A stretch of 33,715 nt of DNA from contig JABHFS010000127.1 of the NCBI GenBank assembly GCA_018672475.1, positions 1 to 33,715 of the forward strand. Direction: 5' to 3'. Positions 23,819 to 31,875 of this stretch are shown piece after piece. Source of the DNA: Gemmatimonadota bacterium (lineage in GTDB: Bacteria > Latescibacterota > UBA2968 > UBA8231). The notes under the pieces were generated by a model that searched no databases, was not told the origin of the DNA, and saw only the letters and a program-made list of their open reading frames with translations. Made by a program: the position numbers and the translations under genes. The first letter of the stretch is position 1. The number at the start of each line of letters is the position of its first letter.

Positions 23819-24715
23819 ATGTTGCCTATTGTCGATACGCATCAGCACTTGTGGGATATGGAGCAGTTTTCTTTGCCGTGGCTGGACGGGGAAGGCATGG
23901 ATTTGTTACAGAAGAACCACACGATGAGCGATTATCTCGTCGCTGCCGAAGGGGCCGGTATTGCCAAGACCGTATATATGGAGGTTGACGTTACGCCCGC
24001 ACAACGCGTCAAGGAAGCGGGGTTTGTCAGCGGTCTTTGTGCCAGCGATGACAATCCGATGGTTGCAGCGGTGATTGGCGGTAGTCCGGGTACGGAGGGG
24101 TTCCGTGAGTATATCGGTGGGTTTAAGGGGAACGATTATATCAAGGGCGTGCGTCTTGTGTTACATGTACCCGATGCCGAACAAGGCCGCTGTCTGCAAG
24201 AAGCTTTTGTTAAGGACGTACAATTTTTGGGTGAGCAGGGGTTGAGTTTTGACTTGTGCTTGCGTCCGGGGGAATTGGCCGACGCGGTTGGCTTAGTCCA
24301 GCAATGCCCCGATACACTTTTTATCGTTGACCACTGCGGCAATGCCGATGTGCAAATCGTCGGTGGCCAGACCGAGCACGATCCGGCGAATTCCTTTAGC
24401 CACAGCAAGGAACAATGGCAGCGCGATATGGCCGGGTTAGGCGCGTGCGAAAATGTCGCTTGCAAGATCTCGGGTATTATCGCCCTAGCTCCCGAAGGTT
24501 GGACCGCCGATACGTTGGCGCCGACGGTTAATCACTGCCTAGAGAGTTTCGGGCCGGATCGCGTGGTCGTTGGCGGTGATTGGCCGGTGTGTAATTTCGG
24601 TGCGAGTCTGGGCGAGTGGGTCGCGGCGTTGAGGCAAATCGTCGCCAGTCGGCCGGAGGAAGATCAGGCAAAACTATTCGCCGGCAATGCCGAGCGGCTC
24701 TACGGGTTGGTGTAA
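23819..24715 (+). CDS. Amidohydrolase family protein (L-fuconolactonase-like), 298 aa
   Basis: The start of the barrel reads MLPIVDTHQHLWDMEQ with the H-x-H metal motif at residues 8-10. Later metal and substrate strands are VYMEVDV, LFIVDHCGNAD and VVVGGDWPVCNFGA with the conserved Asp. DTHQHLWD is typical of COG3618 lactonases. ATG 23819 is preferred to GTG 23813, because the AAGGGA site lies directly against the GTG but at a normal distance from the ATG. The aldo-keto reductase starts 3 nt after its stop, so the two are co-translated. The pair could oxidise an aldose to a lactone and hydrolyse it. Confidence 0.87.
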   Translation: MLPIVDTHQHLWDMEQFSLPWLDGEGMDLLQKNHTMSDYLVAAEGAGIAKTVYMEVDVTPAQRVKEAGFVSGLCASDDNPMVAAVIGGSPGTEGFREYIGGFKGNDYIKGVRLVLHVPDAEQGRCLQEAFVKDVQFLGEQGLSFDLCLRPGELADAVGLVQQCPDTLFIVDHCGNADVQIVGGQTEHDPANSFSHSKEQWQRDMAGLGACENVACKISGIIALAPEGWTADTLAPTVNHCLESFGPDRVVVGGDWPVCNFGASLGEWVAALRQIVASRPEEDQAKLFAGNAERLYGLV

Positions 24716-24718
24716 GTC

Positions 24719-25732
24719 ATGGATCCTTTCGAGAAAGTGGCGATCGGCGATACGGGTGTAGAAGTGACGCGTCTGGGATTGGGCGGCGCGCCCCTGGGCG
24801 GGATGGTATTGGCCGACGGGATATTCCAGGGCAGCGGCTACCAAGAGGCGTTGGTGCTTATCCGCCGGGCGTATGAGATGGGTGTGCGCTACTTTGATAC
24901 CGCGCCGATGTACGGCGACGGGCGCAGTGAGACGCGTTATGGCCGGGTGCTGGGCGAGTTCCCGCGCGCGTCATACGCGATCTCGACGAAGGCCTCGAGG
25001 ATCCTGCGGCCGACGGATCCGGACGACCTTGAACCTTATAGCGAGGACGGGATCCCGCATTTTGCCTATGATTTCGATTTCAGTGCTGTCGGTATTCGTG
25101 CTTCGCTCTATGCGAGTTTAGAGCGCTTGCGGCTGGAAGCGGTGGATATACTCTTTGTGCACGACAGCGATTTCAAAGACCAGCACGAGGACGATGTTTT
25201 TATTGAAGCGCTGGAGGCCGCGAGCGAGCTGCGAGCGAAGGGCGTGGTTAAGGCGATCGGCATGGGCATGAACGAGTGGGAACGCTCGGCGCGCATGGTT
25301 GAGCGCTTTGACTTGGATTATATCCTGCTGGCGGGGCGTTATACGTTACTGGAGCAGTCGGCGCTGCCAGAATTTATGCCATTGTGCACAGAGCGAGGGG
25401 TCAAGCTGACGATCGGCGGTCCGTATAATAGCGGTATCCTCGCCCGTGACTTAGATCAGCCGGTGGCCTTTGATTATCAACGCGCGCCGGAGCATCTGGT
25501 CGACAAGGCCAAAGCGCTGAAGGCCGTCTGTCAACGGCATGGCGTCGAGCTGAGGGCGGCGGCGTTGCAGTTTATCTTCGGGCATGAGGCGGTGATCTCG
25601 ACGGTGCCCGGCGCGGCGACGGTGGCCGAGTTGGAAGATAACGCGCGGGTGATGCAAGCGGATATTCCGCCGGCGTTGTGGGATGAGTTGAAGGGCGAAG
25701 GGCTATTGCCGGACAACGCGCCGACGCCGTGA
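24719..25732 (+). CDS. Aldo-keto reductase (aldose/L-fucose dehydrogenase-like), 337 aa
   Basis: The catalytic tetrad is complete: D60 and Y65 in YFDTAPMYGDG, K91 in STKASRIL and H147 in ILFVHDSD. The fold is a (beta/alpha)8 barrel with the AKR cofactor-binding end at PGAATVAELEDNARV. The N-terminal LGLGGAPLGG and the SETRYGRVL segment resemble D-threo-aldose 1-dehydrogenase/L-fucose dehydrogenase members. It overlaps the ribosome-binding window of the upstream lactonase-like gene. This context supports aldose oxidation to a lactone, but another sugar or a reductive role is possible. Confidence 0.88.
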   Translation: MDPFEKVAIGDTGVEVTRLGLGGAPLGGMVLADGIFQGSGYQEALVLIRRAYEMGVRYFDTAPMYGDGRSETRYGRVLGEFPRASYAISTKASRILRPTDPDDLEPYSEDGIPHFAYDFDFSAVGIRASLYASLERLRLEAVDILFVHDSDFKDQHEDDVFIEALEAASELRAKGVVKAIGMGMNEWERSARMVERFDLDYILLAGRYTLLEQSALPEFMPLCTERGVKLTIGGPYNSGILARDLDQPVAFDYQRAPEHLVDKAKALKAVCQRHGVELRAAALQFIFGHEAVISTVPGAATVAELEDNARVMQADIPPALWDELKGEGLLPDNAPTP

Positions 25733-25775
25733 GTAGCGGCCAGCCATTGCAAAAAAATAAAAAAGAGGGGTTGCC

Positions 25776-25961
25776 ATTTTAGCCGAAGAACAAATCAGCT
25801 GCCCCTATTGTGGCGAGATGGTCGATGTCTTCGTGGATCGGTCTGTCCCCGAGCAGGTTTATGTAGAAGATTGCTATGTCTGCTGTCGGCCGATATTGCT
25901 GTCGGTGCGCATCGGTGCGGACGATGAAGTCGCGATCGAGGCGCGGCAGGAGAATGGTTGA
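25776..25961 (+). CDS. CPXCG-motif cysteine-rich zinc-ribbon protein, 61 aa, probable AUU start
   Basis: The peptide reads AEEQISCPYCGEMVDVFVD and then VYVEDCYVCCRPILLSVRI. The two pairs of cysteines (C-P-Y-C-G and D-C-x2-C-C-R-P) define the small CPXCG zinc-ribbon family, whose function is unknown. A stop lies upstream in frame at 25758-25760, and between it and the first family residues there is no ATG, GTG or TTG in frame. The only near-cognate candidate is ATT at 25776, 5 nt after an AGAGGGG ribosome site. Either AUU initiation or a small sequence error explains this. It follows the aldo-keto reductase on the same strand by 43 nt. Confidence 0.72.
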   Translation: MLAEEQISCPYCGEMVDVFVDRSVPEQVYVEDCYVCCRPILLSVRIGADDEVAIEARQENG

Positions 25962-26014
25962 CGTGTCGGTTGATTCTGAATGTACTCGGAATCGTAGCCA
26001 ACGGATAACCTGCC

Positions 26015-26410
26015 ATGGATAAACAACTGCAACAACTGCGCGAATTCCACGAGCGTTTCGCCTGCCATATCAAAGAAACACCTACGGCGGAATTACCGCC
26101 CGGAATCGGCGAGGTGCGGGCCCGCTTGATACAGGAGGAACTCGACGAGTACCGGGAGGCGTTAGCGGCGGGTGATATAGTCGGCATCGCCGACGCGTTG
26201 AGCGATTTGCTGTATGTAGTGATGGGTACTTATCTGTCGCACGGGTTGCAAGACAAAGCAGAGCGGCTCTTTGACGAGGTACATCGCAGCAATATGTCGA
26301 AGCTCGACCAAGACGGCCAGCCGATATACCGCGCTGACGGCAAGGTGTTGAAATCGGAACTTTACGTACCGCCGGATTTGGCCCCGATACTAATAGACGA
26401 TAGTGAGTGA
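26015..26410 (+). CDS. MazG-like/phosphoribosyl-ATP pyrophosphohydrolase-like protein, 131 aa
   Basis: This small all-alpha protein shows the NTP-pyrophosphohydrolase metal pattern: EE at RLIQEELDEYREAL and then D-x3-D at GIADALSDLLYVVMG, matching the EExxE...ExxD-type sites of MazG and PRA-PH relatives. The C-terminal MSKLDQDGQPIYRADGKVLK segment, a 'K-x-D-x-DG' stretch, occurs in Cof-like family members of this fold. It probably hydrolyses a nucleotide triphosphate in housecleaning. ATG 26015 is the first start in frame; a weak AACCTGCC spacer precedes it. It is preceded by the zinc-ribbon gene. Confidence 0.78.
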   Translation: MDKQLQQLREFHERFACHIKETPTAELPPGIGEVRARLIQEELDEYREALAAGDIVGIADALSDLLYVVMGTYLSHGLQDKAERLFDEVHRSNMSKLDQDGQPIYRADGKVLKSELYVPPDLAPILIDDSE

Positions 26411-26485
26411 TCGCATCAAGGGAATGCACTTGCCATTGTATTTACTGATGGCCTTCTCGTGTTTTTAATGGCTAAAGGAGGCCCC

Positions 26486-26587
26486 GTGCGCTTTTACCCG
26501 TTGGAATCGTTCCCGGATATCGTGTCCTCTACTAGCGTGGGTAGTCAACGGGCGATTGCGAATTTTTTGCAGCAACGGGGAGAATAG
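26486..26587 (+). CDS. Possible 33-aa protein with a very strong ribosome site
   Basis: GTG 26486 follows the near-perfect Shine-Dalgarno TAAAGGAGG by 4 nt and opens a 33-codon frame to TAG 26585-26587 (starting VRFYPLESFPDIVSSTSVGS). An in-frame ATG at 26468 would add six residues but sits before the ribosome site. No family is recognised. It lies directly upstream of the membrane protein gene, so it could be a leader peptide coupled to it or a small protein. Confidence 0.4.
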   Translation: MRFYPLESFPDIVSSTSVGSQRAIANFLQQRGE

Positions 26588-26597
26588 GTAGCGTGTG

Positions 26598-28541
26598 ATG
26601 AATGGCCTGGGTGCGGAAACGGGAAAGGGTTGTACGGGCAAGGCGCTAATCGTCGGGTTGCTCGGTGCGGTCTGTTTGGGATTGGGATCGACCTATAACG
26701 ATATGATCATCAAGGGATCGGGCTTGGCGGTTTGGAACCTGACACCGGGGGCGATCTTTTTGTTTTTTATCGTTATCGCCGGCAATGGGCTGGTGCGCTG
26801 GACCTATCCTCGTATAGCGCTGGTGCGGGGTGAGCTAGCGGTGGTGTTTTTTTTGTTACTGCTGGCCAATACGCTTTCTGGACGCGGTCTGCCGGTGCAG
26901 CTTTTGCCGGTGATGACCGGTGCCTATTATTACGCGACGCCCGAGAATAACTGGAAAGAGCTAGTGCAGCCCTTTTTGCCGGATTGGCCGCTGCCGCAAG
27001 GGGACGAGGCGATTCGCCAGTTTTACGAGGGCGCACCGGACGGGGCGATCCCCTGGGAAATTTGGCTTTGGCCGCTGGCGTGGTGGGCGGTTTTTGGGCT
27101 GGCGCTCTTTTTGGCGATGATCTGTCTGATGGTCATAGTTCGACGCCAGTGGGTCGAGCACGAGCGGCTGAGCTATCCGATGGTGCAATTGCCGCTGGCG
27201 CTATTGGGTGGGCAGGGGCAGACGCCGCTTTTGCAGAGGGGCCTGGTGTGGATCGGTTTCGCCGTGCCTTTTGTGCTCGGCTCGATTAATGCTCTGCACA
27301 ATTATTACGCGATCATTCCGCAGGTGAGCTTGTCGTTGGGCTCGTTGGAGATCGTGCGCGGTATGCCTGCGCTCGGGTTAGGGCTCAATCCGTCGATGGT
27401 CGGTTTCTCATATTTCGTGCCGCAGAACGTCGCCTCGGGGCTGGTGTTTTTCTTTTTGTTCAATCGAGTGCAGAGCGGATTGCTGACGCAAATCGCCTGG
27501 GGCGGCAAAGACGCCAGTATGGGGGCTTATAGCCAATACACGGATTCGATTATTATCTATCAGGCGATGGGCGGCATGCTGGTATTGGTGTTGGGGATAT
27601 TATGGGTGGGGCGGGAGCATTTGCGGGCGGTGTTTAGCAGGGCTTTGCGCGGCGATCAGAATGTTGCAGACGGCGACGAGATTATGTCCTATCGCGCGGC
27701 GGTTGCTGGTGCGGCGGTCAGCTTTATCATAATGACCATCTGGTTATGGCGTACGGGGATACCATTGCCGGTGGCGGTGATGTTGTTGGTTGGATCTTTC
27801 GTAGGGTTTATGACGATTACGCGGGTGGTCGCCCAGGGCGGGGTGGCGTCGATGTTCCCGCCGAGCAATGGTCCGGATTTTGTTATTTCGGGGGTTGGGG
27901 CATCGCTCTTGGGCTTTAAGGGCACGGCGGGGCTGGCGTTGGCTTATGCCTGGGGCGTAGATCAGTTGATTCTGTTGATGGCGGCCTGTGCCAATGGCCT
28001 GAAGTTATTCACGGAGATCGACTTGGCCGGCCGGCGGCGGATGTTTTGGGCGATTCTGGCGACCATTGTGTTGACCTTGAGTTCGGTCATTGGCTTGACG
28101 CTCTATCTGGCCTATGAACACGGGGCGATCAACCTGTCGAGTTTTTATTTTAATAATGTCGCGCAATATCCGTATAATTTCATGAGTAAGAACGTGCAGG
28201 CGCCACAAGGCCCGAGTCCGGGCATGTGGGGGCACACCTGGGTGGGGGCGGCGATTATGGGCGTGCTGATGTGGTTGCAGTACCGCTTTGTATGGTGGCC
28301 TTTTCACCCGTTGGGTTTTCCGATCAGCTGTGTCTTCGGCACGATGTGGTTTTCGGTCTTCGTGGCCTGGGCAATCAAGGGGGCGGTGCTAAAATACGGG
28401 GGATTGCGGCTTTTTGAGCGCTTGAAACCGATGTTTTTGGGGCTGATCCTAGGGGAGGCGGTCGTCGCCGGCTTCTGGGTAGTGGTAGACTATTACGCTG
28501 GAATGCAGGGTAGTCGCCTGGGCAATATCATAATGGGTTAG
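26598..28541 (+). CDS. DUF6785-type polytopic membrane protein (OPT-like), 647 aa
   Basis: This large integral membrane protein has about fourteen hydrophobic segments. Long conserved-looking blocks include LVRGELAVVFFLLLLANTLS near residue 73, HERLSYPMVQLPLALLGGQ and GLKLFTEIDLAGRRRMFWAI near 470. The pattern matches DUF6785/DUF6784 family proteins, transporter-like proteins abundant in Latescibacterota, Poribacteria and Planctomycetes and distantly similar to oligopeptide transporters. Function is unknown. ATG 26598 is preferred; a GTG codon immediately upstream extends it by one residue. The aminotransferase gene follows by 24 nt. Confidence 0.8.
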   Translation: MNGLGAETGKGCTGKALIVGLLGAVCLGLGSTYNDMIIKGSGLAVWNLTPGAIFLFFIVIAGNGLVRWTYPRIALVRGELAVVFFLLLLANTLSGRGLPVQLLPVMTGAYYYATPENNWKELVQPFLPDWPLPQGDEAIRQFYEGAPDGAIPWEIWLWPLAWWAVFGLALFLAMICLMVIVRRQWVEHERLSYPMVQLPLALLGGQGQTPLLQRGLVWIGFAVPFVLGSINALHNYYAIIPQVSLSLGSLEIVRGMPALGLGLNPSMVGFSYFVPQNVASGLVFFFLFNRVQSGLLTQIAWGGKDASMGAYSQYTDSIIIYQAMGGMLVLVLGILWVGREHLRAVFSRALRGDQNVADGDEIMSYRAAVAGAAVSFIIMTIWLWRTGIPLPVAVMLLVGSFVGFMTITRVVAQGGVASMFPPSNGPDFVISGVGASLLGFKGTAGLALAYAWGVDQLILLMAACANGLKLFTEIDLAGRRRMFWAILATIVLTLSSVIGLTLYLAYEHGAINLSSFYFNNVAQYPYNFMSKNVQAPQGPSPGMWGHTWVGAAIMGVLMWLQYRFVWWPFHPLGFPISCVFGTMWFSVFVAWAIKGAVLKYGGLRLFERLKPMFLGLILGEAVVAGFWVVVDYYAGMQGSRLGNIIMG

Positions 28542-28565
28542 CACCCGCGTCACAGGGAGAAGGTT

Positions 28566-29504
28566 ATGGCCGAAAGGCTGGTTTATTTCAATGGCGAGTT
28601 TATTCCCGAGCAGGAGGCGCGTATCTCGATCTTCGACTGTGCTTTGATGTACGGGGATATGGTTTTTGAGATGACGCGCACCTTTAGACAAAAGCCCTAT
28701 CGGCTGCGAGAGCACCTTGAGCGGCTCTACCGTTCGATGAAATACGCGCAAATCGATTGTGGGCTCGATATAGACCAGATGGAGGCGGCGACGCACGAGA
28801 CGATTGAACGCAATTTGCCGGCTGTCGGTGCGCTGGACTTCCAGATAATGCACGATGTCACGCGCGGAGCTTTGCCACTTTATAACACCTTGGTCAAGGA
28901 GGGCACCGCGCCGATCGTCACGATCAATGTCTTCCCCTTGGTGCGGCATATTGGCGGAGCGGCGGACACCTATTCACAAGGCGCTCATTTTGTCGTGCCG
29001 GCGCAGCAGTCTGTGCCCTCGCGTTATATCGATCCCAAGGCCAAGAACCGCAGCCGCATCTTCTACAAGATTGCTGAACTGCAAGCGGCGAACATGGAAG
29101 AAGGGGCACAGGCGCTATTGACCGATGAGCATGGTTTTATCACCGAGGGGACGGGGAATAACTTTTTTTTGGTGCGCGATGGCCAGATCATTACGCCGAA
29201 GGGACACAATATTCTACGCGGGGTCTCGCGCGGGGCGTGTATGCGGTTAGCCAAAAAAAACGGCATTGACCTATCTGAGGCCGATATCGAACCCTATGAC
29301 GTGCGCGAGGCGGATGAGGCGTGGTATACCAGCACGACGATCTGTATGCTGCCGATCACGCGATTTAATTTTCAGCCGGTCGGCGATGGTCAGGCGGGGC
29401 CGGTGTATAAGCGGTTGTTGGCGGCGTGGTCGGAAGAGGTCGGCGTGGATATTGCCGCTCAGGCGCGAGAGTACGCCGGGATGATGGATAGTTGGAGACC
29501 CTGA
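28566..29504 (+). CDS. PLP-dependent aminotransferase, fold type IV (BCAT/D-amino acid aminotransferase family), 312 aa
   Basis: The N-terminus VYFNGEFIPEQEARISIFD and the ALMYGDMVFE block are typical of class IV aminotransferases (IlvE, Dat, PabC). The likely Schiff-base Lys is K160 in PKAKNRSRIFYKIAE, and the cofactor-phosphate strand TEGTGNNFFLV contains the conserved Glu194. The length is normal. The ATG follows an AGGGAGAAGG site. It is co-directional with the following Gfo/Idh gene (16 nt apart). The substrate, a branched-chain or D-amino acid or another amine, cannot be told from the sequence. Confidence 0.9.
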   Translation: MAERLVYFNGEFIPEQEARISIFDCALMYGDMVFEMTRTFRQKPYRLREHLERLYRSMKYAQIDCGLDIDQMEAATHETIERNLPAVGALDFQIMHDVTRGALPLYNTLVKEGTAPIVTINVFPLVRHIGGAADTYSQGAHFVVPAQQSVPSRYIDPKAKNRSRIFYKIAELQAANMEEGAQALLTDEHGFITEGTGNNFFLVRDGQIITPKGHNILRGVSRGACMRLAKKNGIDLSEADIEPYDVREADEAWYTSTTICMLPITRFNFQPVGDGQAGPVYKRLLAAWSEEVGVDIAAQAREYAGMMDSWRP

Positions 29505-29520
29505 AAGGAGCAAGGTTGAG

Positions 29521-30762
29521 ATGCAGAAGATTCGCGTCGGGGTGATCGGTGTCGGCCGTGGCCAGAGCTTTGCCCGCGGTGCGACGGATCGTGTGGGGAT
29601 GGAATTGGTGGCGCTCTGCGACACCTGGCAGGAGCGCTTGCAGGAGAAAGGCGAAGAGTTCGGGGTGGCGACCTATGCCGACTATGACGAATTTCTTACG
29701 CATGATATGGATGCGGTGGTGCTGGCTAATTATTTCCATCAGCACGCGCCCTTCGCCATCAAAGCGTTGGAAGCGGGTTTCCACGTAATGAGCGAGACGG
29801 CGGCCAATACGACCCTGGCCCAGGGGGTGGCGCTGTGTCGGGCGGTCGAAAAGAGCGGCAAGACCTATATGTTGGCCGAGAATTATCCCTATACTGCGTT
29901 TAATCAGGAGATGCGTCGGGTGTATCAGACCGGTGAGATTGGTGCGGTCACTTATGCCGAAGGCGAATACAATCATCCGATGACCCCCGAGAGCCGCCTG
30001 CGCATTTCGCCGGGCAAAAACCACTGGCGCGCCTGGATCCCCTCGACCTATTACTGCACGCATGCGCTGGCGCCCTTGGTGTATATCACCGACACGATGC
30101 CAGTGAGCGTCAACGCGTTGTCGATTAGCTGCGACAAGGTCAACGAAGAAACCGTCGCCGTTAGCGATCCGGGTTCGGTGATTTTATGTCGGATGGATAA
30201 TGGTGCGGTGTTCCGGATTTTCGGTTTGATATTGCCCGGGCATAGCAACTGGTATCGCGTGCACGGTGGCCGGGGTGCGATGGAGATTACGCGCGGAGGT
30301 GGGTATTACGGTCCGGGGCAAGTGCGGGTCTGGCATGAGGAATGGGATTTGGCGGAGGGGGAAGAGCAGGAACGGGTATATACGCCGGAATGGCCTGAGC
30401 ACGGCGACTTGGCGGAAAAATCCGGGCATGGCGGTGGTGACTTCTGGACCAATTTTCATTTTGCCAATGCGATTCGTTCGGGAGAAGCGCCCTTTTTAGA
30501 TGTGTATAGAGGGGTGGCGATGTCTTCGGTGGGGATCTTGGCATGGAAGAGCGCATTGGCGGAGGGGCAACCCGTCGCGGTGCCGGATTTTCGCGACGAG
30601 GAAAGCAGAAAGAAATACGAGGATGATCATTGGTCGCCCTGGCCCGAGGATGCAGGGGAGGGGCAGCCGCCGCCGAGTATTCGGGGGGTGGTTGAGCCTA
30701 GAGAGGCGGGGCGGGTGTTGGCGAAGAAGGTGTGGGAAGAAATTGGTTACGAGGGAGATTAG
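29521..30762 (+). CDS. Gfo/Idh/MocA family oxidoreductase with altered active-site motif, 413 aa
   Basis: The Rossmann motif is GVIGVGRGQSFARG near residue 10. The C-terminal catalytic domain begins with YAEGEYNHPM and includes WIPSTYYCTHALAPLVYITD with a conserved-type His. The E-K-P motif, whose Lys is catalytic in typical members, is replaced by E-T-A (HVMSETAANTT near residue 93). This occurs in a sub-branch of the superfamily and suggests either a non-redox role or a different mechanism. The length is at the long end for the family. It follows the aminotransferase by 16 nt with an AAGGAGCAAGG site. Confidence 0.88.
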   Translation: MQKIRVGVIGVGRGQSFARGATDRVGMELVALCDTWQERLQEKGEEFGVATYADYDEFLTHDMDAVVLANYFHQHAPFAIKALEAGFHVMSETAANTTLAQGVALCRAVEKSGKTYMLAENYPYTAFNQEMRRVYQTGEIGAVTYAEGEYNHPMTPESRLRISPGKNHWRAWIPSTYYCTHALAPLVYITDTMPVSVNALSISCDKVNEETVAVSDPGSVILCRMDNGAVFRIFGLILPGHSNWYRVHGGRGAMEITRGGGYYGPGQVRVWHEEWDLAEGEEQERVYTPEWPEHGDLAEKSGHGGGDFWTNFHFANAIRSGEAPFLDVYRGVAMSSVGILAWKSALAEGQPVAVPDFRDEESRKKYEDDHWSPWPEDAGEGQPPPSIRGVVEPREAGRVLAKKVWEEIGYEGD

Positions 30763-30786
30763 GGCGGTTGATGCTCCGTCGGGGAA

Positions 30787-30831
30787 GCGCCCTGCGGGGG
30801 CAAATATTGCAATAGCATCGCTACGCGATGC
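30787..30831. repeat. Run of three small hairpins after the Gfo/Idh gene
   Basis: Three palindromes lie end to end: GCGCCC-TGC-GGGGGC (30787-30801, one G-G mismatch), GCAA-ATA-TTGC (30800-30810) and GCATCGC-TAC-GCGATGC (30815-30831, perfect 7-bp stem). They may end the upstream transcript or act as repetitive extragenic palindromes. No U-tract of terminator length follows the last stem. Confidence 0.5.
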
Positions 30832-30879
30832 GTGGTCTTTGGCGGCGTGACTAGGTTAGGAGTTGTGTGCAGGGCACAA

Positions 30880-30995
30880 CGCCCGGCCCCTTCAATGGGG
30901 GCCTCCAGCCCGTAGGTGTATGGTGAATCAGAGCAAGATCGCACAAGCAGTGCTGCAAGCATTTGCCTGCTCGGACACTTCCCCCTACCCGATCT
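30880..30995 (+). repeat. Intergenic element copy B (116 bp), related to 14678-14793
   Basis: This aligns with copy A over its whole length and has the same size. Shared blocks include CCCCTTCAAT, TAGGTG, GATCGCA, CATTTGCCT and CTTCCCC. Here GGCCCC-TTCAAT-GGGGGCC forms a strong hairpin, and GAGCA can pair with TGCTC across the central region. It lies between a Gfo/Idh stop and a PhyH start 68 nt further on. A structured RNA leader or a REP-like repeat are the alternatives. Confidence 0.6.
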
Positions 30996-31063
30996 AGATC
31001 ACATTCTTCTTATAGGCCTATTTTCAATTCACCTTCAATCCGCTCCGAAAGCAATACTGGAAA

Positions 31064-31873
31064 ATGACGGTAACCAACCAACACCCGACAGATGCCGAAC
31101 GTTTCTTCTTCGACAACAATGGCTATCTGGTTATGGAGGACTTTCTCAACAAAGAGCAAGTCGACGGGTTATATGCCGCGTTGCAACAGGCAATCGAACG
31201 GCGGCGTTCGCCCGAATTCAAACGCGACCACCAGCCGGCGTTTGACGATCGGCTCGATACGGCGAATACTCGGGTTATGCACTTGCTGGCGGAGGATCCG
31301 CTTTTTTTACAAATGCTCGATTATGGGCCGATGATGGCCTATGTACACGGTCTGTTCAACGAGATGCCGCACCTGCATTCGACCGATGCCTTCTACGAGG
31401 TAGAGCGGGGTGATTATCACGGCCGGGGCTGGCATATTGACGGAATCCAAGATGGGTTTCGCAACCTCAAGCCGCATATCCCATTTTTGCAATTCAAGGT
31501 GGGCTATTATTTGAGCGATATGAGCGAGCCAGACCAGGGCAATCTGACCCTAGTGCCCGGCAGCCACAAGGCCTTGGTGGACCCGGATGCGCAGGCCATG
31601 CAGGATCAGACACTCTTTGACGGGGCTTTGCAGGTCTGCGGCGGTCCGGGCACGGCGGTTATCTTTCACAATGCGGTGTGGCATACCGCGGGCCCTTTTT
31701 CACGCGATGGCGGCAAACGAGTTATGCTCTATTATGGTTATGAACATCCGTGGATGCTGGCCTGTGCCGAGCAGTGGCGTTATGACAAGGCATTTTTGCG
31801 GGGCTTGAGTGAAGCGCAACGGCGTTTTTTTCACGGTTTTGTTTTTGATCCGCCCGAATACCGCTGGGGATAG
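31064..31873 (+). CDS. Phytanoyl-CoA dioxygenase (PhyH) family protein, 269 aa
   Basis: This is an Fe(II)/2-oxoglutarate oxygenase. The N-terminus FFFDNNGYLVMEDFLNKEQV is typical of the family. The metal triad is H124-x-D126 (GRGWHIDGIQDG) and H207 (FHNAVWHTAGPF), with Arg219 as the likely 2-oxoglutarate anchor. The segment NLTLVPGSHKA is the conserved PhyH turn. The length is normal. The ATG lies in a CUGGAAA context without a strong ribosome site. The downstream oxidase-subunit-like gene begins 2 nt after its stop. The substrate is unknown; family members hydroxylate lipids, amino acids and secondary metabolites. Confidence 0.9.
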   Translation: MTVTNQHPTDAERFFFDNNGYLVMEDFLNKEQVDGLYAALQQAIERRRSPEFKRDHQPAFDDRLDTANTRVMHLLAEDPLFLQMLDYGPMMAYVHGLFNEMPHLHSTDAFYEVERGDYHGRGWHIDGIQDGFRNLKPHIPFLQFKVGYYLSDMSEPDQGNLTLVPGSHKALVDPDAQAMQDQTLFDGALQVCGGPGTAVIFHNAVWHTAGPFSRDGGKRVMLYYGYEHPWMLACAEQWRYDKAFLRGLSEAQRRFFHGFVFDPPEYRWG

Positions 31874-31875
31874 AG

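Noticed and set aside
26411..26485. A second small ORF from ATG 26468
   Set aside because: It lies before the strong ribosome site; GTG 26486 is the better start of the same frame.
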